A stretch of DNA of 64,000 bases, from positions 62,001 to 126,000 of the forward strand of contig NZ_JACWMY010000007.1 in assembly GCF_014773265.1 (NCBI RefSeq), given 5' to 3'. The translations under genes were made by a program, and so were the position numbers. This stretch comes from Mucilaginibacter pankratovii (GTDB lineage: Bacteria; Bacteroidota; Bacteroidia; Sphingobacteriales; Sphingobacteriaceae). Shown here in pieces: positions 1 through 7,075 of the stretch; within the stretch, counting starts at the first letter, position 1; each line of letters begins with the position of its first letter. The notes beneath the pieces are model-generated. The model had not been told where the DNA came from. It did no database searches and saw nothing but the letters and a program-made list of their open reading frames with translations.

Positions 1-1
1 T

Positions 2-721
2 AGGCATTCCAAAAAAAATGGCGTTACCATTTTAGCCGGGCATAATATAAAGGTACTTAATTGCTATTTCGAAAACCTGGCAAGCGGCATTACGGCCACC
101 GAAAGTGAGCGTATAGATATCAGCAACAACAACTTCAAAAACATGCAGGGGCCGTTCCCACGCGGGCAATTTGCCCAGTTTGATGCTGTTTACGGCGGGG
201 GCAACAAAATAAATTACAACAACGGCGAAAACATTGCCGGCCAAAGCGACGCGCAGGATGCCATCAATATTTATAAAACCCATGGCACTGCGGCAAACCC
301 TGTGCAGGTAATTGGTAACCGCATTCGCGGCGGCGGCCCAAGCAATGCCGGCGGTGGTATTATGCTGGGCGATAACGGCGGCGCCTATATCATTGCAAAA
401 GATAATATTTTGGTAGACCCCGGGCAGTACGGCATGGCCATTGCAGGCGGCAATCATATCAGCATTATTAACAATACCATATACGGCCGCAGGCAACCAT
501 TCACCAACGTAGGGCTGTACATTTGGAACCAGCACACAAGCGGTTGCGAGCTAAACACCGTTGCAGGCAATAAAGTAAACTTTACCAATGCCAAGGGCGA
601 GCCTAACGCCGGCTGGAACCAGGGCAATTGCGGGCAGGTTGCGGGCTGGGAAGCCAACCAGTTCGGCGCGAAGATTGACGGGGCTATCCTTCCCAAACAA
701 ATTTTGACAGTGGAACAATAA
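2..721 (+). CDS. Right-handed beta-helix repeat protein, 3' part
   Basis: The frame is open from base 2, so this is the C-terminal part (about 239 residues) of a gene that starts upstream of the window. The protein has short turns rich in Asn, Gly and Ile, such as SIINNTIYG, VIGNRIRGG and NTVAGNKVNF, spaced like the rungs of a parallel beta-helix (pectate lyase/polysaccharide lyase fold). Such proteins bind or cut polysaccharides at the cell surface or outside the cell. The next gene is a polysaccharide flippase, which suggests exopolysaccharide synthesis or modification. No catalytic residues can be assigned from this fragment, so the enzyme activity is open. The gene ends at TAA 719-721. 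Confidence 0.75.
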   Translation, partial: RHSKKNGVTILAGHNIKVLNCYFENLASGITATESERIDISNNNFKNMQGPFPRGQFAQFDAVYGGGNKINYNNGENIAGQSDAQDAINIYKTHGTAANPVQVIGNRIRGGGPSNAGGGIMLGDNGGAYIIAKDNILVDPGQYGMAIAGGNHISIINNTIYGRRQPFTNVGLYIWNQHTSGCELNTVAGNKVNFTNAKGEPNAGWNQGNCGQVAGWEANQFGAKIDGAILPKQILTVEQ

Positions 722-757
722 TATGAGCCTTAAAAGTGATATTGTTGCCGCTTTATA

Positions 758-765
758 TAAATTTG
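758..765 (+). promoter_or_regulatory. Candidate -7 promoter element before the flippase gene
   Basis: TAAATTTG matches the Bacteroidota -7 consensus TAnnTTTG and lies about 65 bases before the flippase ATG. I see no clear TTTG -33 box at the expected 19-base spacing, so this rests on the -7 element only. Confidence 0.35.
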
Positions 766-828
766 CGGTAAGCAGTAAATATTAATGCATAGTTATACCT
801 TACAATACCATCGCTTAAACCACGCCCA

Positions 829-2190
829 ATGCTTTCCATTATAAAAAACAAAGTACAGGCGTTTTGGAAGGAAGGCAACGAGCGCAGCCTGCAGGTAAAA
901 AAGAATATCATTTATACCTTTTTAATACGCGGGCTTAGCGTATTAATAGGCTTTATGCTGCTGCCGCTTACCATTAATTACCTTAACCCAACGCAGTACG
1001 GTATATGGGTAACCATAGCATCGCTGGTGGCCTGGATAAATACTTTTGATATTGGGTTGAGTAACGGCCTGCGCAACAAACTCGCTCATTCGCTTGCCTT
1101 AAACCAGCAGGAGGCCGTTCATCGCGATATCAGCACCACTTATGCGCTGCTATGCGGTATAGCAACCAGCGTTTTTATAGTGTTTTATAGTGTAGGGCTC
1201 TTTTTTAACTGGAACTGGCTGCTGCGCGTACCGCCATCGGTAAACTTCGATCTGTGGCCGGTGCTGGTTATCACGCTGGCATCATTTTGTATCCAGTTTA
1301 TATTACAGCCCGTAAACAGCATCCTTATAGCCATGCATCAACCCTTTAAAGCATCTTTGATATTGCTTTTTGGGCAGGCGCTTACCTATATATTAATATG
1401 TGTGCTTGCGTTGTTTGGCAAAGGTAATTTGTACTTGCTGGTGTTGGCGGCATCCGGGGCGCCGGTGTTGGTGCTGCTGCTGGCCAATATTTATTTGTTT
1501 GCAACCAGCCTTAAAAGTTTTATGCCCCGGTTTAAGGATGTGTTTTTTAAAAACGCAAAAAGCCTGATGAATGTAAGCGGCGCGTTCTTTTTTATACAAA
1601 TAGGCGCGCTGGTGCTTTACGAAACCGATAACGTGGTTATAACCCGCGTACTGGGGCCGCAGGATGTTACTACTTTTAATATCCCGTTTAAATATTTTTC
1701 GGTAATAAGTATTGTTTTTTATATCATTATTACGCCCTATTGGAGCGCTTTTACAGATGCCTATGCCCGGCAGGATCTCGACTGGATAAAAACCTCTATC
1801 CGTAGGCTGCGCAAATTTTGGCTGGCGGCCGTGGGCCTGGCCTTTTTAATGTACCTGTGCTCGGGCCTGGTGTACAGGTTGTGGATAGGTAAGGATATTG
1901 TGGTACCCGGGATACTTTCGCTATCCATAGCTGTTTATACCATGCTACAAACCTGGATGGTGATACACGCTTACCTGCTTAACGGCGTTGGCAAGTTAAG
2001 GGTACAGCTGATACTGGTGATAACCACCGGTATAATCAATATACCACTCTCTGTATTCCTGATAAAACAAGTAGGGTTGCCCGGTACGGTACTGGCCAAT
2101 ATTATTGTAATGCTGATCACCAATATCTTCATCACTTGGCAATGCAGGCTTATTATGGCCAATAAAGCAACCGGTATCTGGAATAAATAA
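829..2190 (+). CDS. Polysaccharide (O-antigen/oligosaccharide) flippase, Wzx-like
   Basis: A 453-residue polytopic inner-membrane protein with about 12-14 hydrophobic segments and the pattern of the MOP/MVF polysaccharide transporter superfamily. The N-terminal helix reads IRGLSVLIGFMLLPLTINYL, followed by a conserved PTQYGIWVTI loop. Members move lipid-linked sugar repeat units from the cytoplasmic to the periplasmic leaflet during O-antigen or exopolysaccharide assembly. Length is usual for the family. The first in-frame Met after a short basic leader is used. The beta-helix gene before it makes this look like the end of an exopolysaccharide cluster. The substrate cannot be told from the sequence. 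Confidence 0.85.
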   Translation: MLSIIKNKVQAFWKEGNERSLQVKKNIIYTFLIRGLSVLIGFMLLPLTINYLNPTQYGIWVTIASLVAWINTFDIGLSNGLRNKLAHSLALNQQEAVHRDISTTYALLCGIATSVFIVFYSVGLFFNWNWLLRVPPSVNFDLWPVLVITLASFCIQFILQPVNSILIAMHQPFKASLILLFGQALTYILICVLALFGKGNLYLLVLAASGAPVLVLLLANIYLFATSLKSFMPRFKDVFFKNAKSLMNVSGAFFFIQIGALVLYETDNVVITRVLGPQDVTTFNIPFKYFSVISIVFYIIITPYWSAFTDAYARQDLDWIKTSIRRLRKFWLAAVGLAFLMYLCSGLVYRLWIGKDIVVPGILSLSIAVYTMLQTWMVIHAYLLNGVGKLRVQLILVITTGIINIPLSVFLIKQVGLPGTVLANIIVMLITNIFITWQCRLIMANKATGIWNK

Positions 2191-2233
2191 TATGATCACC
2201 GCAGAAACGCGATACTTCGCGTCTGTTGGATTC

Positions 2234-2737
2234 TTATCCGTTGGCTACAACGCCCTTTTCTTCTTTTAGCTTACGCACCTGGAAGGTAACGCCTGTGATA
2301 AAGAATACGAGCAGCAGCGCTAAGCACGATTTTATTTCGGTAGCATCCGGGCCGGCGGCTATGGGAGCAGAGATAGGCAGCCTGGTAAGGGTTTCTACAA
2401 TGGCGGGTATCATCGAAAAAAATAAGGTGCCCGACATAAGTATCGTTTCTACATATTTGGCCCTGTTACCCAGGAAACGGAACGAACGGGCGTAGATAGC
2501 CAGCGGGATCATTATTAATATCAGTACCCCTAAAGCATGCCCGCCGGTAGGGTGCCCTGTCCGCATGATGGGGAAGCCTGTAAGGCAGGTAATTACCGTA
2601 AGGATGGTATACCATTTGCCCGCGCCTTTAAGCGGGTTTATCTTATTAAAGCGAAATGAAGCGTAAAACCCAAAAAACAACGCCACTATGCTGATAGCAG
2701 TGTGAATGATCCCTAAAACTGAAAGATGATTTGGCAT
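2234..2737 (-). CDS. Hypothetical membrane protein with about four transmembrane helices
   Basis: The 167-residue product has about four to five hydrophobic helices, roughly residues 6-28, 45-62, 66-84, 98-116 and 138-154. The motif TGHPTGGHALG sits between helices two and three. I do not recognise a named family; it resembles small DUF2306-like or heme/redox-associated membrane proteins only in general layout. It is transcribed toward the flippase gene (stop codons about 45 bases apart) and away from the small gene at 2916. The C-terminus is charged (KLKEEKG) and probably cytoplasmic. No function is proposed. Confidence 0.65.
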   Translation of the reverse strand: MPNHLSVLGIIHTAISIVALFFGFYASFRFNKINPLKGAGKWYTILTVITCLTGFPIMRTGHPTGGHALGVLILIMIPLAIYARSFRFLGNRAKYVETILMSGTLFFSMIPAIVETLTRLPISAPIAAGPDATEIKSCLALLLVFFITGVTFQVRKLKEEKGVVANG

Positions 2738-2890
2738 GGTTGTGAAGTTTAAGGTAACAGCTAATATTAATTATGTCTAATATATAATAATATTAAACAT
2801 AATACAACCTTTAGCTGTAAATACCATAAAACGCCGCTTTTTTGCGACCGCCGTTTGTTACGCTGATATACTATTTTCAAGGGCATTGCT

Positions 2891-2898
2891 TAACTTTG
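2891..2898 (+). promoter_or_regulatory. Candidate -7 element of the 72-residue gene
   Basis: TAACTTTG fits TAnnTTTG. A transcript would begin near 2901, which puts the upstream in-frame TTG codon at 2886 outside the mRNA and favours the ATG at 2916 as start. No -33 TTTG is seen at the right distance. Confidence 0.35.
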
Positions 2899-2915
2899 GT
2901 TATAGCTGCACGACA

Positions 2916-3134
2916 ATGGATAACCAACCAAAAATACGGCCCGAATGGGTGCCCGAAGCCTATAGAGAGTTGGGTGCTGATAAAAAGGGTGCTGCCAAGC
3001 CGGTGGTTAAAATTGTTGCGGAAAAAACAGGGTTTAAGCGGATGATAAACAAGCCAAACCCGCGTAAACTAAACCCGGGTGGCGGAAAAGGCGCTTCTAC
3101 CGGCGGCTTGGACAGAACACGGGGCAGAACCTAA
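2916..3134 (+). CDS. Small basic protein of unknown function
   Basis: A 72-residue protein rich in Lys, Arg, Pro and Gly (RPEWVPEAYRELGADKKGAAKP at its start region and a Gly/Lys/Arg tail). It has no signal peptide, membrane helix or cysteine. Charge and disorder suggest a nucleic-acid- or ribosome-associated protein, but that is inference. The reading frame also contains an upstream TTG at 2886; the ATG is preferred because a -7-like element lies just before it. It lies between a divergent membrane protein gene and the chromate block, with no evident link to either. Confidence 0.5.
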   Translation: MDNQPKIRPEWVPEAYRELGADKKGAAKPVVKIVAEKTGFKRMINKPNPRKLNPGGGKGASTGGLDRTRGRT

Positions 3135-3200
3135 GTTATTAGCACAGCAATTGCTTTTCATTTACTTGCACCATCCCCCGCTACCCCTTACCTTTACTAT

Positions 3201-4067
3201 GTGTACACAAGCAAATGGATAACCCGAAGCCGCCCCAAGATTGACCGGATAGCCTGCCCCTGGCTCATTAAACGGTTTATTGATGCCGACGCAGAAATTA
3301 TTTATGTTCCGTATGAGGAGGTACTAACCCGGGCTGAAGAGTTGAACGCCATCCCCTTCGATCTGCCCGGTGTGGAATACAGCCATTACGAGGACCGCTG
3401 CACGTTTGATTACTTCCTGAAAAAACATAACCTTAAAGATGTTGCGCTGCACCGTATAGCCGCCATCGTTCGTGGGGCGGATACAGATAGGTTCGATTTC
3501 GCGCCGCAGGCCGCCGGGCTGTCTGCACTGTTTCTGGGCCTGTCGCAAAACATTACCAACGATCATGAACTACTGGCCCTGGGTATGAAAATTTACGACG
3601 GGCTGTACACCTGGGCCCGGGACCTGCATCAGCAAAAGCATATCCAAACCCCGGCAGAACACCTGCTACTGGAGGTTTACCGGAAATATCTTAAAGAGAA
3701 CAAAACCAAAAAAGCCCCCGAATGGGCCACCGAATTGAAGGAACTGATACAGGACCAGTTGGATACCAAGATGTCGTTTAGCTTACAGCAGGCATCGGAT
3801 GAATTGGAGATCAACCCCTCGTACCTGTCGCGCGAGTTTTCCAAGTATTTTGAGAATATGTCCTTTGGCGATTATGTGCGCAAACTGCGGATAGAGAAAG
3901 CCATGCAGCTGATGGATACTACCGCCTACTCGCTTACCGAAATTGCCTACCTCACCGGCTTTTCGGACCAGAGCCACTTTAACCGCATCTTTAAAAAGCA
4001 AACCGGCGAAACCCCTTCTGCCTACAAAAAAAGTACCCTTAAAAGTAAAAAACATCCAAATAGTTAA
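3201..4067 (+). CDS. Chromate-resistance (ChrB-type) domain fused to an AraC DNA-binding domain
   Basis: The 288-residue protein has two parts. Residues about 1-140 match the Chrome_Resist/ChrB domain: the RPKIDRIACPWLIKRFID motif, then YSHYEDRCTFD and HRIAAIVRGAD. Residues about 190-285 form an AraC-type double helix-turn-helix (LQQASDELEINPSYLSREF and the second motif SLTEIAYLTGFSDQSHFNRIFK). ChrB senses chromate and controls chrA in proteobacteria; here the DNA-binding part is AraC-like. It lies 58 bases before chrA, so it most likely regulates it. The start is GTG at 3201; an ATG at 3199 is out of frame and stops at once. A TTG-N20-TACCTTTA sequence just upstream implies a very short leader. 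Confidence 0.85.
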   Translation: MYTSKWITRSRPKIDRIACPWLIKRFIDADAEIIYVPYEEVLTRAEELNAIPFDLPGVEYSHYEDRCTFDYFLKKHNLKDVALHRIAAIVRGADTDRFDFAPQAAGLSALFLGLSQNITNDHELLALGMKIYDGLYTWARDLHQQKHIQTPAEHLLLEVYRKYLKENKTKKAPEWATELKELIQDQLDTKMSFSLQQASDELEINPSYLSREFSKYFENMSFGDYVRKLRIEKAMQLMDTTAYSLTEIAYLTGFSDQSHFNRIFKKQTGETPSAYKKSTLKSKKHPNS

Positions 4068-4125
4068 TTGCGTACAATTTTGCGGTTGTAGCTATGGCTA
4101 ATATTGTTTTTCGAGGTTAAAAACG

Positions 4126-5307
4126 ATGGAGAATCATACGCATAAAGCCAAACCCGGTTACTCCTTAGCGGATATTACCAAGTACTTTTTAAAGCTGGGT
4201 ACCTGGGGCTTTGGCGGCCCCGTGGCGTTGGTGGGCTACATGCACCGCGACCTGGTAGAAACCAAAGGCTGGCTTAGCGAGGAAGAGTACAAAGAGGGCC
4301 TCGCGCTGGCACAGCTTGCACCCGGTCCCTTGGCCGCGCAGTTGGGGATATACATAGGCTTTGTGCACTACGGCTTGATAGGGGCAACGCTTACCGGGCT
4401 GGCTTTTGTTATTCCCTCATTCGTCATGGTGGTATTACTGGGCATGGCTTACCAGCTCTATGGCGGACTGGCCTGGATGCAGGCCGTATTTTACGGCGTT
4501 GGCGCCGCCGTGATAGGCATTATTGCTATGAGCGCTTATAAGCTTACCATAAAATCCATCAGTAAATTTGAGCCGGTCGCCATGAAAAGCCGGTGGCTGC
4601 TTTGGTTATTTTATATTGCAGGTATTGTGGTTACCGTAATTACCCAACGCGAAGAAATTAGCCTGTTTATCGCCTGCGGCTTATTTTATATGCTGATAAA
4701 AGCACCGCCTAAATGGGTAAAAAAACCTGCGGTGTTACCAGCGGGGATATTGATAAGCACAGGCTTTTGGAAGTACGACGCCGGCACCTTACAGCAAATG
4801 GGCTGGTTTTTTGCCAAGGCGGGCGCATTTGTGTTTGGAAGCGGCCTGGCTATTGTGCCCTTTTTGCATGGCGGCGTGGTAACCGAATTTGGCTGGCTGA
4901 ACGAACACCAGTTTATTGATGCTGTTGCTGTAGCTATGATTACCCCCGGCCCGGTGGTTATTACCGTTGGTTTTATTGGGTATTTGGTGGGTGGCTTCCC
5001 GGGTGCTTGCGTAGCCGCTTTGGCCACTTTTTTGCCTTGTTATTTATTTACCGTGGCCTTAGCGCCTTCCTTTAAAAAAATAGCCAAAAATACCAGCATT
5101 AAGGCTTTTGTAGATGGTATTACCGCCGCTGTTATAGGTGCGTTGGTGGGGTCGGTTATCATTATCGGGCTGCGGTCGGTTATTGATGTGCCGACGGCGT
5201 TGATAGCGATCGCGGCGGTACTGGCGCTTATCTATATCAAAAAAATTCAGGAGCCTTACCTGATAGCCGCTGCAGCTATTATCGGACTTATCATCAAATC
5301 CTTATAA
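4126..5307 (+). CDS. chrA: Chromate transporter ChrA
   Basis: A 393-residue inner-membrane protein of the long CHR family. It has two homologous halves: LGTWGFGGPVALVGYMHRDLV with LAQLAPGPLAAQLG in the first, and FVFGSGLAIVPFLHGGVV with AMITPGPVVITVGFIGY in the second. Each half gives five to six helices. The family exports chromate from the cytoplasm using the membrane potential. It follows the ChrB-AraC regulator and is followed after 7 bases by a small outer-membrane protein gene, so the last two are probably one transcript. A purine-rich GAGG lies about 14 bases before the start. Transport of sulfate or another oxyanion is possible but the context favours chromate. Confidence 0.92.
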   Translation: MENHTHKAKPGYSLADITKYFLKLGTWGFGGPVALVGYMHRDLVETKGWLSEEEYKEGLALAQLAPGPLAAQLGIYIGFVHYGLIGATLTGLAFVIPSFVMVVLLGMAYQLYGGLAWMQAVFYGVGAAVIGIIAMSAYKLTIKSISKFEPVAMKSRWLLWLFYIAGIVVTVITQREEISLFIACGLFYMLIKAPPKWVKKPAVLPAGILISTGFWKYDAGTLQQMGWFFAKAGAFVFGSGLAIVPFLHGGVVTEFGWLNEHQFIDAVAVAMITPGPVVITVGFIGYLVGGFPGACVAALATFLPCYLFTVALAPSFKKIAKNTSIKAFVDGITAAVIGALVGSVIIIGLRSVIDVPTALIAIAAVLALIYIKKIQEPYLIAAAAIIGLIIKSL

Positions 5308-5314
5308 ATAGAAT

Positions 5315-5836
5315 ATGAATAAACCTTTTACTTGCCCCCAATTTATCCTTTTGTTCCTCGTGCTTACCACCTGCGCCTTAAAAAGCACGGCCCAGCAAAC
5401 GCCTGCTTATCCGCGTGTGGCAGGTTATTTCAGCGTTATTAACCCCATTGGCAGCTGGAATAAGGATGGCTTTACCAGTAATTTCTCTGGCGCATATACC
5501 ATTGGCTTTCCATTCGGGGTCAATATCCTAAAAAGCGATAAGTTCGGGATCAGCTTTGAGGTAGCGCCCAGCATCCGTACCGAAAAAAATGTATCAAAAG
5601 TAAACAGTGTGTTGTTTCACCCGGGGGCGATGTTCCGCTTTCAGCATGGCTTTACCTTTATTGGTCGTATGGCATTTGAAACCAACGGCCGCTTTGGCTT
5701 TACGCCCGTGTTTAACCAGCGCATTGTAAAAGGGAAAGAGGCCAGCATGTTCCTGTCGGTACCCATCCCGGTTCGCTTTGGCAATGCTTTGCCTGCCTCG
5801 ATAGGCACGGGTTTGCAGGTTGGGGTGTCGTTTTAA
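5315..5836 (+). CDS. Secreted outer-membrane beta-barrel-like protein, chrA operon
   Basis: A 173-residue protein with a signal peptide (hydrophobic FILLFLVLTTCALKS, cleavage near STAQQ). The mature part alternates polar and aromatic residues (GISFEVAPSIRTEK, GAMFRFQHGFTFIGR, GFTPVFNQRI) like an eight-stranded outer-membrane barrel, and ends in Phe, as barrel proteins usually do. It lies only 7 bases after chrA, so it is probably cotranscribed. A role in oxyanion passage or envelope adaptation is possible but unproven. Its stop codon is 2 bases from the stop of the converging DUF695 gene. Confidence 0.7.
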   Translation: MNKPFTCPQFILLFLVLTTCALKSTAQQTPAYPRVAGYFSVINPIGSWNKDGFTSNFSGAYTIGFPFGVNILKSDKFGISFEVAPSIRTEKNVSKVNSVLFHPGAMFRFQHGFTFIGRMAFETNGRFGFTPVFNQRIVKGKEASMFLSVPIPVRFGNALPASIGTGLQVGVSF

Positions 5837-5838
5837 AG

Positions 5839-6930
5839 TTACGCCAAAAATCTATTTAACGATTGCCAGTATTTGTCTTTATAAGTATCGAAGTCTATTG
5901 CCAGGCGGTGTGCATATTTTTGTTGGATAGCATGCATCACTTTTGAAGGCTTGCGGAAGTCTTTGCAGGCAAAGTATATTTCGCGAACACTGTCTGCCGT
6001 TTCGCGGCCAATGTTGAGGTAACCATCAAGGTCTTTTAACTCACTTGTAATTTCATCTTCAATTTGATCGAGGAGTTGATACGTGGCTTCATCAGGCATC
6101 CCATTGTTGTTTTTCCCGTCGTACTTTATTTCGATATTAAGTATCCAGGGATGCGAAGCCTTACTGTCCCAATTTAGCAGATCCGCGTTGATTATTGCTA
6201 TCATCGGGTTGCCATTTGGAAGTTCTGCCTTAAAACTCGAATAATTATCGTTTTCGGTATCGCGCCTGATACCTTCATATTTTTCGATAAATTCCTTTTC
6301 GCGCCATATCAGGTACGACTTTAGTTTCTCTATAGGAATCAGTTCTTTTTCGGCGTCGTTTTTACCCATTATTTTCAGGTCATCTATCGTGGTAGCAAAG
6401 TTGAGTTCGCCCAGCATGTTATCCAAAAATATATAGGTGCCGTTGGTTATCTCCGCTTTGTTGCTTTCATTAAAGTCGGAGTGGATAACTCTGATGTGAA
6501 TCTCATCGGGGTAGCCAATTACCTCATCCGCATAAAAAAACAAATTGTCCGACGCGAATTTATAGCCGGCCATAGAAATAGTCACATCCTTAATGTCAAG
6601 CGCGGGTTTTAGCGCGGTAAATTTCCAGCCCTCAATTTTTGGTGCCTCGCTTACCAATTCCTCCACAAAAGCGATATTTTTAATGTTGCCGTCGGCGGTT
6701 AATACCAATTCGGCGGTATTATCATCGAGCATACCGGTTAAAAAAAAGAAACCATCTTTTAGTTCAGCCAATTTGGGCGATAGCTTATCAAAAAATTCCG
6801 ACTCGATATATTTGCCATGTTTTACTGCAGTAAAAAAATCCTTTTCGTTTGCCACAAACCAGTCCCAAAAGTTGTCGTACGATTTTATAGGCTGTTCTTT
6901 TTTACTAAATAATTTTTTCAGGAAGCTCAT
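5839..6930 (-). CDS. DUF695-type cytoplasmic protein
   Basis: A 363-residue soluble protein beginning MSFLKKLFSKKEQPIKSY, followed by an FWDWFVANEKDFF segment and a C-terminal part (about residues 210-360) that resembles DUF695, including YDGKNNNGMPDEATYQLLDQIEDE. This is a common layout in Bacteroidota. There is no signal peptide or membrane helix. An in-frame TTG lies 15 bases upstream, but the ATG at 6930 gives the usual family N-terminus. The function of the family is not known. It converges with the chrA-operon gene with almost no spacer, so the two transcripts must overlap at their 3' ends. Confidence 0.72.
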   Translation of the reverse strand: MSFLKKLFSKKEQPIKSYDNFWDWFVANEKDFFTAVKHGKYIESEFFDKLSPKLAELKDGFFFLTGMLDDNTAELVLTADGNIKNIAFVEELVSEAPKIEGWKFTALKPALDIKDVTISMAGYKFASDNLFFYADEVIGYPDEIHIRVIHSDFNESNKAEITNGTYIFLDNMLGELNFATTIDDLKIMGKNDAEKELIPIEKLKSYLIWREKEFIEKYEGIRRDTENDNYSSFKAELPNGNPMIAIINADLLNWDSKASHPWILNIEIKYDGKNNNGMPDEATYQLLDQIEDEITSELKDLDGYLNIGRETADSVREIYFACKDFRKPSKVMHAIQQKYAHRLAIDFDTYKDKYWQSLNRFLA

Positions 6931-7000
6931 TTTGCAAATTGACAAGGAATAGCCAAATATAACGGATTAGAATTAAGAGCCAAAGGAAGAAAGCCGCAAC

Positions 7001-7037
7001 AAAAAAACCAGGAGCGCTTCCACGTCCTGGTTTTTTT
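7001..7037 (-). terminator. Rho-independent terminator after the dehydrogenase gene
   Basis: A perfect 13-base stem (seven A then CCAGGA, against TCCTGG then seven T) with an 11-base loop. It is A-rich on one side and T-rich on the other, so it can act in both directions. It lies 39 bases beyond the stop of the minus-strand fusion gene and upstream of the DUF695 start. Confidence 0.85.
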
Positions 7038-7075
7038 GTCTTGGCTCTTATGTCTTAAAGTCTTGCTTCTAGCAG

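Noticed and set aside
2207..2222. ACGCG/CGCGT hairpin between the flippase and the convergent membrane protein genes
   Set aside because: Five-base stem without a T-run on either strand; too weak to call a terminator.
2886..2915. TTG start extending the 72-residue protein by ten residues
   Set aside because: The candidate -7 box overlaps this stretch, so the codon would lie upstream of the transcript start.
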